Part shown: positions 8,762 through 16,865 of the stretch, piece by piece | Position numbering within the stretch: the first letter of the stretch is position 1 | How the letters are laid out: each line of letters begins with the position of its first letter | From: Lentzea albida | GTDB taxonomy: Bacteria; Actinomycetota; Actinomycetes; Mycobacteriales; Pseudonocardiaceae | Assembly: GCF_900111005.1 (NCBI RefSeq) | Contig: NZ_FOFV01000002.1 | Location: 558,001-622,000, forward strand | Reading direction: 5' to 3' | Length of the DNA: 64,000 nt | Translations under genes and position numbers: made by a program | The notes under the pieces: model-generated | Database searches by the model: none | Told to the model about the DNA's origin: nothing | What the model saw: only the letters and a program-made list of their open reading frames with translations

Positions 8762-9879
8762 AGCACCACCAGGTCGTGAGGTCGGTTGTTGAAGGACTCG
8801 ACGCCGTCCGGGGTGGCGACCACGATGTCCTCGATGCGCGCGCCCCAGCGGCCGGGCAGGTAGATGCCGGGCTCCACGCTGAAGGCCATGCCCGCCTCGA
8901 GCGGCAGGGAGTTGCCGCTGACGATGTAGGGCTCCTCGTGCACGTCCAGACCGATGCCGTGGCCGGTGCGGTGGACGAAGAACTCGCCGAAGCCCGCGTC
9001 CGCGATCACGGTGCGGGCGACGTTGTCGATCTCCTCACAGGTCACGCCCGGCTTGACGGCCTCGACGGCCGCCTTCTGCGCCGCCTGGAGGACCGCGTAG
9101 GTCTCCCGGACGTCGTCGTAAGTGGGCTCGCCCATCACGTAGGTGCGGGTCGAGTCGGAGTTGTAGCCCTCGGCGACCGGGCCGCCGATGTCGATGACGA
9201 CGACCTCGCCCGCCTGCACCACGCGGTCGGAGTCGCGGTGGTGCGGGGACGCGCCGTTCGGGCCGGAGCCGACGATCACGAAGTCGGCGACGGTGTGGCC
9301 CTCCTCGACGATCGCGGCGGCGATGTCGCGCGCCACCTCGCGCTCGGTGCGGCCGACGCGCAGGAACTCGCCCATGCGCGCGTGCACGCGGTCGATGGCC
9401 TGGCCGGCCTTGCGCAGGGCGTCGATCTCGGCGGCGTCCTTGCGCATGCGCAGCTCGCGGATGATCGGCCCGGCCAGCGACTGCTCGCCGCCGATCGCGT
9501 GGCCGAGCTTGATGGTGTGCAGGGCGGGCATCATGTCGGCCACAGCCGTGCGGTTGCCCTTGAGCGCGGCCTTGACCAGCGCGTACGGGTCCTCGCCGTC
9601 GACCCACGTGACGACCTCGACGCCCAGCTCGTCGGTCGGGATGGCCGCGTAACCCGGCTGCTCCAGCTTCGGCACGACCAGCGTCGGCGTGCCGCCAACG
9701 GGCAGCGCGAGGCAGGTGAGGCGCTCGAACGAGTCGCCACCGGCACCGATCAGGTACCGCAGATCCGAGCCGGGCGAGATGAGGAGGGCGTCGACGCCCG
9801 CCTGCTCGGCGGCGGCGGAAGCGCGGTCGAGTCGCGCACGCAGCGCGGACACGTCGATGGGCCCGGTGATCGTTGCCAT
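8758..9879 (-). CDS. pepE: M24 family Xaa-Pro aminopeptidase/dipeptidase (PepE-like)
   Basis: 373 residues. The N-terminal creatinase/prolidase domain (about residues 10-140) precedes the pita-bread catalytic domain, whose five metal ligands are visible: Asp in VIDIGG, Asp in DSTRTY, His in HRTGHGIG, Glu in SVEPGIY and Glu in RIEDIV. It is expected to be a dinuclear metallopeptidase cleaving X-Pro bonds. It occupies the place of M. tuberculosis pepE (Rv2089c), divergent from the exonuclease, which supports the symbol. A TAGGCT box ends six bases before the ATG, so the mRNA is probably leaderless. Confidence 0.85.
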   Translation of the reverse strand: MATITGPIDVSALRARLDRASAAAEQAGVDALLISPGSDLRYLIGAGGDSFERLTCLALPVGGTPTLVVPKLEQPGYAAIPTDELGVEVVTWVDGEDPYALVKAALKGNRTAVADMMPALHTIKLGHAIGGEQSLAGPIIRELRMRKDAAEIDALRKAGQAIDRVHARMGEFLRVGRTEREVARDIAAAIVEEGHTVADFVIVGSGPNGASPHHRDSDRVVQAGEVVVIDIGGPVAEGYNSDSTRTYVMGEPTYDDVRETYAVLQAAQKAAVEAVKPGVTCEEIDNVARTVIADAGFGEFFVHRTGHGIGLDVHEEPYIVSGNSLPLEAGMAFSVEPGIYLPGRWGARIEDIVVATPDGVESFNNRPHDLVVL

Positions 9880-9885
9880 GGTCGA

Positions 9886-9891
9886 AGCCTA
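9886..9891 (-). promoter_or_regulatory. -10 box TAGGCT for the M24 peptidase gene
   Basis: TANNNT hexamer on the minus strand ending six bases before ATG 9879 with no Shine-Dalgarno between; predicted leaderless promoter for the peptidase-Lrp operon. Confidence 0.5.
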
Positions 9892-9969
9892 GTGCGTTGC
9901 CCGCTCCGCCCGCCGGGCGCGTTCACCACCCCCGGCGCGCCTGGCGGGCACGGGCGGCCCACGCCCTAG

Positions 9970-9975
9970 TAGCTT
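9970..9975 (+). promoter_or_regulatory. -10 box TAGCTT for the exonuclease gene
   Basis: TANNNT hexamer eight bases upstream of GTG 9984, with no ribosome site between. It is back to back with the peptidase promoter. Confidence 0.4.
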
Positions 9976-9983
9976 GTCCGTTC

Positions 9984-10928
9984 GTGAGCTCTCCCCTGGT
10001 GCTGCTCGACTCCGCGAGCCTCTACTTCCGGTCGTACTACGCGCTGCCGGACTCGATGACCGCGCCCGACGGCACGCCGGTCAACGCCGTGCGCGGGTTC
10101 GTCGACACGATCGCCCGCGTCATCACCGAACGCGGCGCGGCCCGCCTGGTGGCCTGCCTCGACGCCGACTGGCGCCCCGAGTTCCGCGTGAAGGCGCTGC
10201 CGTCCTACAAGGCGCACCGGGTCGCCGAGGACGCGGCCGACGGCTCCGAGGAGGTCCCGGACACGCTGACGCCGCAGATCCCGATCATCCTCGACGTGCT
10301 CGACGCCGCCGGCATCTGCACCGGCGAGGCCGCGGGCCACGAGGCCGACGACGTGATCGGCGCCCTGGCGCACCGCGAGACCAGGTCGCCCGTCGAGGTG
10401 GTCACGGGCGACCGCGACATGTTCCAGGTCGTGCGCCACGAGCCCACGCCCGTGCACGTCGTCTACGTGGGCCGCGGCTGGAACAAGGCGGAGGTCCTCG
10501 GCCCCGAGGAACTGGCGGCCAAGTACGCGCTGCCCGTCGAGAACGCGGGTTCGGCGTACGCCGACATGTCCGTGCTGCGCGGCGACCCCTCCGACGGCCT
10601 GCCGGGCGTGGCGGGCATCGGCGAGAAGACCGCCGCGAAGCTCATCACCGAGTTCGGCTCCCTGGACGCCGTCCTGAAGGCCGTGACGGACCCGATGGAC
10701 CGCAAGCTCACCACCAAGGCCCGCAACGCGCTCATCGCGGCCGAGGAGTACCTGGCGGTGGCACCGGTGGTCGTCCGCACCGCGCTGGACGCGCCCGTCG
10801 TGCTCGACCGGTCCGACGAGGTGCCGCGGGTGCCGGCCGACCCCGAGCGGCTGCGCGAGCTCACGCAGCGCTGGGGTCTCGGCAGCTCGGTGCCGCGCCT
10901 GGTGAACGCGATGGAGCGGCGCGCCTGA
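9984..10928 (+). CDS. 5'-3' exonuclease (FEN/PIN-like, PolA N-domain homologue)
   Basis: 314 residues from GTG 9984. It resembles the stand-alone 5'-nuclease domain of DNA polymerase I: LLDSASLYFRSYYAL with the first metal Asp, CLDADWRPEFRVKALPSYKAHR (arch region), AAGHEADDVIGAL and VTGDRDMFQVV with acidic clusters, then the helix-hairpin-helix GVAGIGEKTAAKLI. It should remove RNA primers or flaps. It corresponds in position to Rv2090 of M. tuberculosis. The stop codon lies inside a 12-base hairpin that serves as terminator. Confidence 0.85.
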   Translation: MSSPLVLLDSASLYFRSYYALPDSMTAPDGTPVNAVRGFVDTIARVITERGAARLVACLDADWRPEFRVKALPSYKAHRVAEDAADGSEEVPDTLTPQIPIILDVLDAAGICTGEAAGHEADDVIGALAHRETRSPVEVVTGDRDMFQVVRHEPTPVHVVYVGRGWNKAEVLGPEELAAKYALPVENAGSAYADMSVLRGDPSDGLPGVAGIGEKTAAKLITEFGSLDAVLKAVTDPMDRKLTTKARNALIAAEEYLAVAPVVVRTALDAPVVLDRSDEVPRVPADPERLRELTQRWGLGSSVPRLVNAMERRA

Positions 10929-10945
10929 CGTTCCAGGCGCGCCGC
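10916..10945. terminator. bidirectional hairpin terminator overlapping the exonuclease stop
   Basis: Perfect 12-base arms (10916-10927 and 10934-10945), loop of six. It ends the exonuclease transcript and, from the other strand, that of the CHAP-repeat gene ending at 10951. Confidence 0.6.
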
Positions 10946-10950
10946 CATCG

Positions 10951-12921
10951 TCAGGCGAACGTGTCCGGATATCCCGCGTCGACCGCGGGCGACACGACCG
11001 ACGTCCAGGTGGTGCCGTCGAACCTGTCGCACAGGACGTTGCTGCCCGCGCCGACCCGGCGGCAGTAGGACACCGTGCCGTCCTTGTTCGTGAGCCAGGC
11101 ACGGTCCGAGGCATAGCCCCAGTCGCCGTGCCCGGTTCCCACGGACCGCCAGCCGTTCGGCGTCAGCACCGTGCAGACCAGCGACTGGTAGCTCTCGGCG
11201 CCGGCACGACCGCACAGCGCGGGACCGTCCTTGGTCGAGAGGTACGCGCGGTTGTCGGGATAGGCGGTGTCGACCTGCGGTGAGGTGGAGCTCGTCCACG
11301 TCGCGCCGTCGAACCGGTCGCACATCACCCGCCCGCCGTCACCGACCCGGCGGCAGTACGACACCGTGCCGTCGGTGTTCGTCAGCCACGCGCGGTCCCC
11401 GTAGCCCCAGTCGCCACGGCCGGACGTGACGGACACCCACCCGTTCGGCGTCGAGACCGTGCACACGAGCGCCTGGTGGTTCGGGTCGCCGGCCCGTCCG
11501 CACAGGGCCGGGCCGTCCTTGGTCGCGAGGTAGGTCCGGTTGTCGGGGTAGCCCACGTCGGTCTGAGGTGAGGTCGAACTGGACCACGCCGTGCCGTCGA
11601 ACCTGTCGCACCGCACGCGGCCACCGTCACCGACCCGGCCGCAGTACGAGACGGTGCCGTCGAGGTTCACCAGCCACGACCTGTCCGCTGCATAGCCCCA
11701 GTCCCCGCCACCGGACGTCACCGACCTCCAGCCGGACGACGTGAGCACCGTGCACACCAAGGCCTGGTAGGTGTCGCCACCGGCACGCCCGCAGAGCGCC
11801 GGGCCGTCCTTCGTGGCGAGCACGCCGCGGTTCTCCGGATAGCCGGCGTCGATCTGCGGTGAGGTGGTGCTCGACCAGGTGAAGCCGTCGAACCGGTCGC
11901 ACATCACCCGTCCGCCGTCACCGACGCGACGGCAGTAGGAGACGCTGCCGTCCGCGTTCGACAGCCAGGTGCGGTCCGCCAGGTAACCCCAGTCGCCGGC
12001 GCCTGTCGATGCCGAGGACCACCCAGTCGCAGTGCGCATCGTGCAGACGAGGGCCTGGTGGTGCTGGGCGCCCGCACGCCCGCACTGCGCCGGACCATCC
12101 TTTGAGGACAGATACGCCCGGTCCGCGGCGTTCTGGTTCGTGCTGACCCGCTTGGTCGACGGTGGGGACGTGCCCGCGGAGTTCCGGGCCACGACGGCGT
12201 AGTTGTACGACTGGCCCGGCGACACCTGGGCGTCGAGGTGGCCGGTTCCGCCGACCGTCGCCAGCAGCGCACCGTCGCGGTACACCTGGTAGTCACTCGC
12301 GCCGGCCGCCGCGCTCCAGGACAGGTTCACCCGCGAGCCGTGAGCCAGAGCGGTGATCATCCCTGGGGGATTCAGCGCGAGCGGCGGGGCGACGACGTCC
12401 TTGAAGTGGATGAACCCGGTCGGGTAGTAGCCGCCGGGGGTCAGCTTCTTCCAGTGGAAGTTCCCGCCGTAGTTGTCCTCGGAGATGATCACGTAGCCCG
12501 GTCCGACCTCCTCGACGCAGGCGACGTGCCCGTAGGCGCCGGAACCGTTCGAGTTGCGGTCCCACCACGCGATGGACCCGACCGCAGGAGTGCCGTTGAC
12601 GGCGACGCCGTACTGGCGAGCGCGGTGCCCCCACTGGTACGCGTCCCCATGACCACGCAGGTAACTCGCGTCCGCTCCGTTGTTGATGAGGCGGTACGCC
12701 GCGTAGTTGGTGCAGTTGTGGCCAGGATCCATGCCCCAGTAACGCGTTCCGCTGTTCGCCGCGTACCCGCCATCACCGCGACCGATGCTCGCGCACCCCT
12801 GATACCCGGTGCACAGCGTGGTCGAGACCGCGTTCGCCGGGGGAACGGCGAGACCGGCCAGTGCCATAGCGAGCACCGCCAGCAGAACGAACCGTCTTCG
12901 CAGTACACGAGCAATGCGCAC
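10951..12921 (-). CDS. secreted CHAP-domain protein with fibronectin III and four Cys-rich repeats
   Basis: GTG 12921 is chosen because AGGAG lies six bases before it and the product then begins with a signal peptide (VRIARVLRRRF, hydrophobic core, cut after PPANA); an upstream ATG would add 22 residues before it. Residues about 30-175 form a CHAP amidase/peptidase: catalytic Cys in HNCTNYAA, His in AYGHVACVEEV and acidic/Asn in ISEDNYGG. A fibronectin type III-like segment follows (about 180-270), then four tandem units of about 97 residues, each with KDGPALCGRAG, DWGY, DGTVSYCRRVG and CDRFDG, four cysteines per unit. I do not recognise the repeat; wall or glycan binding is a guess. Probably a cell-wall hydrolase or lysin. 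Confidence 0.8.
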   Translation of the reverse strand: MRIARVLRRRFVLLAVLAMALAGLAVPPANAVSTTLCTGYQGCASIGRGDGGYAANSGTRYWGMDPGHNCTNYAAYRLINNGADASYLRGHGDAYQWGHRARQYGVAVNGTPAVGSIAWWDRNSNGSGAYGHVACVEEVGPGYVIISEDNYGGNFHWKKLTPGGYYPTGFIHFKDVVAPPLALNPPGMITALAHGSRVNLSWSAAAGASDYQVYRDGALLATVGGTGHLDAQVSPGQSYNYAVVARNSAGTSPPSTKRVSTNQNAADRAYLSSKDGPAQCGRAGAQHHQALVCTMRTATGWSSASTGAGDWGYLADRTWLSNADGSVSYCRRVGDGGRVMCDRFDGFTWSSTTSPQIDAGYPENRGVLATKDGPALCGRAGGDTYQALVCTVLTSSGWRSVTSGGGDWGYAADRSWLVNLDGTVSYCGRVGDGGRVRCDRFDGTAWSSSTSPQTDVGYPDNRTYLATKDGPALCGRAGDPNHQALVCTVSTPNGWVSVTSGRGDWGYGDRAWLTNTDGTVSYCRRVGDGGRVMCDRFDGATWTSSTSPQVDTAYPDNRAYLSTKDGPALCGRAGAESYQSLVCTVLTPNGWRSVGTGHGDWGYASDRAWLTNKDGTVSYCRRVGAGSNVLCDRFDGTTWTSVVSPAVDAGYPDTFA

Positions 12922-13182
12922 GACCGACTCCTGTTCCCGAGAGCAACAGCCTTCTGTCGTGCGGACACTCCCGTCGGTTAACGCCACAGCTCACGATCAC
13001 ACGAACCGCCCAACACACTTGCACGGAAGAAAACTCTCAGTCGACACCGTGAGCGCACGGTCCACCCGACATGAGCAAGTCCACCACCCGGGAGGACTTC
13101 CACTTTTTGTCCACAAGGGACCATTCCCGACCGATGAGCATAACCGTTGTTACGATTGAACTTCTACCTCCGATAGACGCAC
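12922..13182. promoter_or_regulatory. divergent promoter region of the two CHAP genes
   Basis: 261 bases between two secreted CHAP proteins transcribed away from each other. A TACGAT box at 13151-13156 is a plausible -10 for the rightward gene. The stretch is AT-richer than its surroundings near 13090-13180. I see no clear operator. Confidence 0.35.
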
Positions 13183-14571
13183 ATGAATCGACGACGAAGA
13201 CGACTCTTCAGCATCGCAAGCCTCCTCACCCTGTTGGCCTCGTTGCTCGTGTCCATTCCCGCATCGGCGCTGGGCAACGACTACCCGTGGCCGAGCGCCA
13301 ACATGAACCAGTTGTCACCGCTGCGCTTCAACTATCGCAACTGCACGGACTACGCGGCATGGACGCTGAACCGGCAGCTCGGCGGTTCCACGAGCGACAT
13401 CCGGTTCAACTGGAACAGCATCCAGGCGAACAACAGCGGCCACGCCAGGGACTGGCGGCAGGGCGCGATCAACCGGGGCAAGCCCGTCAACGACACGCCG
13501 AGGCGTGGCGCTGTCGCCTGGTGGGGTGCGAGCCACGGCGGCGGGTACGGGCACGTCGCCATGGTCGCCGAGGTGCGCGACGGCGGGAACACCGTGGTCG
13601 TGCACGAGTACAACCGCAGCAACACCGGCGTGTTCGGCACCCGTGCGCTCACGAGGTCCAACGGCTGGCCAGAGGCGTTCCTGCACATCGCGGACCTGCC
13701 GGGCGCGGACGTGAGTGGCGACGGCCGCGCCGACCTGGTCCTCGTGGCGACCGGACCGACCGGTTCCGGCCGCACCGAAGCCCACGTCCTCGACGCGGCC
13801 ACCGGCTACTCCACGTGGTACTCGCACTGGGCGACCGCCGCCGGGTACACCAGCGCGGCCAGCGACAAGCACCTCGTCGGCGACGTCAACGGCGATGGGA
13901 GGTCAGACCTGGTCATCGTCGGCACCGGCCCCACCGGCTCCGGTCGCATGGAGGCGCACGTCCTGGACGGCGCGACCGGCTACTCGACCTGGCTCGCACA
14001 CTGGGCGACCGCGGCCGGCTACGGCAACTCCTCGACCAGGTACGGCCTGGGTGACGTCAACGGCGACGGCCGGGCGGACCTGGTGCTCATCGGTACCGGG
14101 CCGACGGGCTCCGGCCGCACTGAGGCCCACGTCCTCGACGCGGCCACCGGCTACTCGACGTGGCTTGCCAACTGGGCGACCGCAGCCGGGTACAGCGGCG
14201 CGCCGACGGATCGTCACCTCGTCGGTGACGTCAACGGCGACGGGCGAGCCGACCTCGTCATCGTCGGCACCGGGCCCACCGGATCGGGCCGCACCGAGGC
14301 CCACGTCCTCGACGCCGCCACCGGGTACTCCACCTGGATCGCGCACTGGCCCACCGCAGCCGGGTACAGCGGCGGTGACAACGACCGCCACGTGCTCGGC
14401 GACGTCAACGGCGACGGGCGAGCCGACCTCGTCATCGTCGGCACCGGGCCCACCGGATCGGGCCGCACCGAAGCGCACGTCCTCGACGCCGCCACCGGGT
14501 ACTCCACCTGGATCGCGCACTGGCCCACCGCGGCCGGGTACGGCGACGCCACCCTCAGGTACGCGCTCTGA
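13183..14571 (+). CDS. secreted CHAP-domain protein with FG-GAP/VCBS-type repeats
   Basis: 462 residues with a signal peptide (MNRRRRRLFS, hydrophobic core, cut after IPASA). The CHAP domain (about residues 31-170) shows catalytic Cys in RNCTDYAAWTL, His in GYGHVAMVAEV and the polar VHEYNRSN. Five repeats of about 57-65 residues follow, each starting with DVNGDGRADLV, a calcium-loop signature of FG-GAP/VCBS propellers, and ending with GYSTW..HWATAAGY. Five blades is fewer than a full seven-blade propeller, so it may be incomplete or oligomerise. The last two repeats are almost identical at DNA level, a sign of recent duplication. Probable cell-wall or peptide-cleaving exoenzyme. Confidence 0.8.
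   Translation: MNRRRRRLFSIASLLTLLASLLVSIPASALGNDYPWPSANMNQLSPLRFNYRNCTDYAAWTLNRQLGGSTSDIRFNWNSIQANNSGHARDWRQGAINRGKPVNDTPRRGAVAWWGASHGGGYGHVAMVAEVRDGGNTVVVHEYNRSNTGVFGTRALTRSNGWPEAFLHIADLPGADVSGDGRADLVLVATGPTGSGRTEAHVLDAATGYSTWYSHWATAAGYTSAASDKHLVGDVNGDGRSDLVIVGTGPTGSGRMEAHVLDGATGYSTWLAHWATAAGYGNSSTRYGLGDVNGDGRADLVLIGTGPTGSGRTEAHVLDAATGYSTWLANWATAAGYSGAPTDRHLVGDVNGDGRADLVIVGTGPTGSGRTEAHVLDAATGYSTWIAHWPTAAGYSGGDNDRHVLGDVNGDGRADLVIVGTGPTGSGRTEAHVLDAATGYSTWIAHWPTAAGYGDATLRYAL
14229..14545 (+). repeat. near-identical tandem repeat units within the FG-GAP region
   Basis: The units beginning at about 14229 and 14403 are the same over roughly 140 bases except for a few third-position changes, more alike than the earlier units of the gene, indicating recent intragenic duplication. 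Confidence 0.6.
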
Positions 14572-14575
14572 ACTC

Positions 14576-14606
14576 AGGGCAGGCCTGGAGGGCCCAGGCC
14601 TGCCCT
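14576..14606. terminator. bidirectional hairpin terminator
   Basis: Perfect 13-base arms (14576-14588 and 14594-14606) with a five-base loop, exactly between two convergent genes ending at 14571 and 14611. Confidence 0.7.
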
Positions 14607-14610
14607 CCTG

Positions 14611-15780
14611 CTAGAAGAACGTCGAGCAGAGCGGCGCGACAGGGCTTGCGAACAACGCGTCCGCCTCGTCGAACCGCGCCCCCTCGATCCGGCGCGCGGC
14701 GGCGAGATCGGAGAACTTCGTGTCGCCCAGGTACACCGCGCCCAGCAGGTCCACGGGGATCGTGATGTCGGCGGGCGCGTCCACGCGTTCGACGCCGTCG
14801 GACGACACCCGGTAGCGGCCGTCGTTGGCGGGCAACAACTTGTCGTGCACCTCGATCACCACGGGCGCCGCGGCGCCGTACGCGCGGGCGGCGAGCATGC
14901 GCGGCACGTCCACCAGGCGCAGCCAGATCTGGTCGAAGACGTCCTTCGTGAACACGACGCGCGGGTCCTCGAAGAGCCAGTTGATCGGGTCGTCGAGCGC
15001 GGCGTCGACGGTGATCGTGTCGACCAGGTCGAGGCGGGTCAGGTAGATCCAGAGGTCGCGCCACGCATCGGTGTTGGCCCACGCGAAGTCCTCGACCTGC
15101 ATGTGGTGCTTGAAGTCGTCGTCCTCGCTCACCTTGTAGCTGACGTAGCCGTCGTCGCCGTCCGGTCCACTGTGGACGACGGTGACGAGGTTCTCGGCCT
15201 CTCCCTTGCGGTCCTGGTGGATCGCCCACCAGCCGGGCCAGCGCGAGATCTGTCCCGGTCGGTCGAGACCGAACGCCTGGTGCAGCTCGGGCACGAGCTT
15301 GTCGGACGTGTCGGGGTCGACCATCCGCACCCTGCCGACCGGCGAACCCGGTATGACGGCCTTGCGCGCGTCGATCCGCAGGAACCGCACGCGCCCGGCG
15401 AGGCCGTAGCCGAAACGGCCGTAGATGCGTCCCTCCGACGCGCGGAGCGTCGCCACCGGGTCAGGCACAGTGGAGAGTTGCTCGCGCATTAATCCGCTCA
15501 GGACGCCACGGCGCGTGTAGTCCGCACGCACGCCTACCCGTGACACGGCCGCGTGCGGCACCACGGCTCCGCCCGGCACCACCATCGAGCTCGCGAACGT
15601 CTGGGTCGTGCCGACCATGGTGTCGCCGTCGAACGCGGCGATCACCCGGCCCGGCTCGTAGGTGCGCCTGCCGATCTCCCACTTCTCGTCGGTGGGCGGG
15701 CCCCAGTGCATCGCCCGGCGGAACAGCGTGTTGTGGGCGCGGTACTGCGCGTCGTCGGCGAGAACTCGGATGTCCGTCAC
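14611..15780 (-). CDS. Eis-like GNAT family N-acetyltransferase
   Basis: 389 residues, the length of Eis-type proteins. The first GNAT domain carries the acetyl-CoA loop in VGVRADYTRRGVLSGLM; a second GNAT-like and a C-terminal sterol-carrier-like domain follow. The chain ends in STFF; in Eis the C-terminal Phe carboxylate is the catalytic base, and its presence here at the extreme end is diagnostic. Members acetylate aminoglycosides or protein lysines; the substrate here is unknown. The start is GTG with a weak ribosome site. Confidence 0.8.
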   Translation of the reverse strand: MTDIRVLADDAQYRAHNTLFRRAMHWGPPTDEKWEIGRRTYEPGRVIAAFDGDTMVGTTQTFASSMVVPGGAVVPHAAVSRVGVRADYTRRGVLSGLMREQLSTVPDPVATLRASEGRIYGRFGYGLAGRVRFLRIDARKAVIPGSPVGRVRMVDPDTSDKLVPELHQAFGLDRPGQISRWPGWWAIHQDRKGEAENLVTVVHSGPDGDDGYVSYKVSEDDDFKHHMQVEDFAWANTDAWRDLWIYLTRLDLVDTITVDAALDDPINWLFEDPRVVFTKDVFDQIWLRLVDVPRMLAARAYGAAAPVVIEVHDKLLPANDGRYRVSSDGVERVDAPADITIPVDLLGAVYLGDTKFSDLAAARRIEGARFDEADALFASPVAPLCSTFF

Positions 15781-15817
15781 GCCCGCGATCGTCGCTCAGG
15801 GCGCGGCCGAACGCACG

Positions 15818-16816
15818 TCAGTTTCCGAGCCGTCCCCAGACCCGCACTCTCAGCGTGCTCCACTCCGTGCGCAGCCGGACGTACTCGTCGGCCTGGGCCT
15901 TGGTGATCCGCAGCTCCGCGTCGAACCAGGTGCGCTCGTCGTTCCTGTCGCGCACCCGGAAGTTGTCACGCCATCCTTCGAACGGCTGCCACTCCTGCGC
16001 GCGTTCCGGATCCCCGTCCGGGAGCCGCACCAGGTTCCTGGCGAGCAGCAGGTCGTCCGCCTGCTCGAAGTCCTCGAAGAGCACCGAGTAGTCGTGGTCG
16101 CCGCCGGACGTGACCGGACGCCCGCGCTCCACGGTCTCCAGGTACGCGATCATCGAGTACCGGCCGGCGTACTCCCGTTCCCCGTCCCATTCGAACGGCT
16201 CCCAGCACAGGTCGTCGGTGAAGACCTCCAGCCCACCGTCGACGTGTTCTCGCGCCATACGCCTCAGACGTCGTTCGTCACCCGGCACGACGAACGACGT
16301 CGGCGGCCAAGCGAGCCCCTGGGCCACGAGCCGATCCGACTCGGCGGCGCTGATCGGTACGCGCACAGGGGATCGCGGGTTTCCCCACAGCGACCTCTTG
16401 AAGTAGTCGCTCTCGGGGACGTTGGCATCCGACCAGACGGCTGACCAGGTCCCCGTCGGGAGGAACCTCTCCCTCGTACCGTTGCCGAAGTCGCGGACCA
16501 GCACGCACGCCTTGTCCAGGTCGAAGACGTCGGAGCGGTGCGCGAACCACGCGTAGATGTTCGTCCCTTGGCCGTACGGCACCTCGTACCGTTCGGCTCG
16601 CACGTCCACGACCAGGTCCACGACCAGCTGCTCGACGTCGTCGGCCGAGATCTCGAAAACGGTCGGCTCACCGCCGTGCCGCGCCAGCAGGTCGGACGGA
16701 CCCCACGCCAGTGAGCGGGTGAACGCCTCCTCGGTGCCGTCCGGCGACACCCGCACCACCGCGACCGGGCAGCGCTGCGATTCCTCGGCGCGGACGACGA
16801 AGTACTGCGAAGACAC
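15818..16816 (-). CDS. conserved hypothetical protein
   Basis: 332 residues from GTG 16816; the ribosome site (GGGGGAGG at 16821-16828) lies four bases upstream and decides the start. I recognise no domain. The protein is acidic and Trp/Asp-rich, with no signal peptide or membrane segment, and looks like a soluble cytoplasmic protein with alternating strand and helix patterns. Its ribosome site is buried in an 11-bp hairpin that may double as the terminator of the upstream DUF4333-like gene, so translation may be conditional or weak. Confidence 0.7.
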   Translation of the reverse strand: MSSQYFVVRAEESQRCPVAVVRVSPDGTEEAFTRSLAWGPSDLLARHGGEPTVFEISADDVEQLVVDLVVDVRAERYEVPYGQGTNIYAWFAHRSDVFDLDKACVLVRDFGNGTRERFLPTGTWSAVWSDANVPESDYFKRSLWGNPRSPVRVPISAAESDRLVAQGLAWPPTSFVVPGDERRLRRMAREHVDGGLEVFTDDLCWEPFEWDGEREYAGRYSMIAYLETVERGRPVTSGGDHDYSVLFEDFEQADDLLLARNLVRLPDGDPERAQEWQPFEGWRDNFRVRDRNDERTWFDAELRITKAQADEYVRLRTEWSTLRVRVWGRLGN

Positions 16817-16820
16817 GAAA

Positions 16821-16847
16821 CCTCCCCCAAGGTCAACTTGAGGGAGG
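16821..16847 (-). promoter_or_regulatory. hairpin sequestering the Shine-Dalgarno of the 15818-16816 gene
   Basis: On the minus strand, 11-base arms (16847-16837 and 16831-16821, one G-U pair) enclose a five-base loop. The 3' arm is the complete ribosome site of the downstream gene. It also lies 19 bases after the stop of the upstream gene, so it could be a terminator, an attenuator or a translational switch. Confidence 0.5.
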
Positions 16848-16865
16848 TTATCGCGAAAACGTGGA

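Noticed and set aside
13715..14614. CRISPR or IS-like direct repeats
   Set aside because: The repeated DNA is in frame and encodes FG-GAP blades of one protein.
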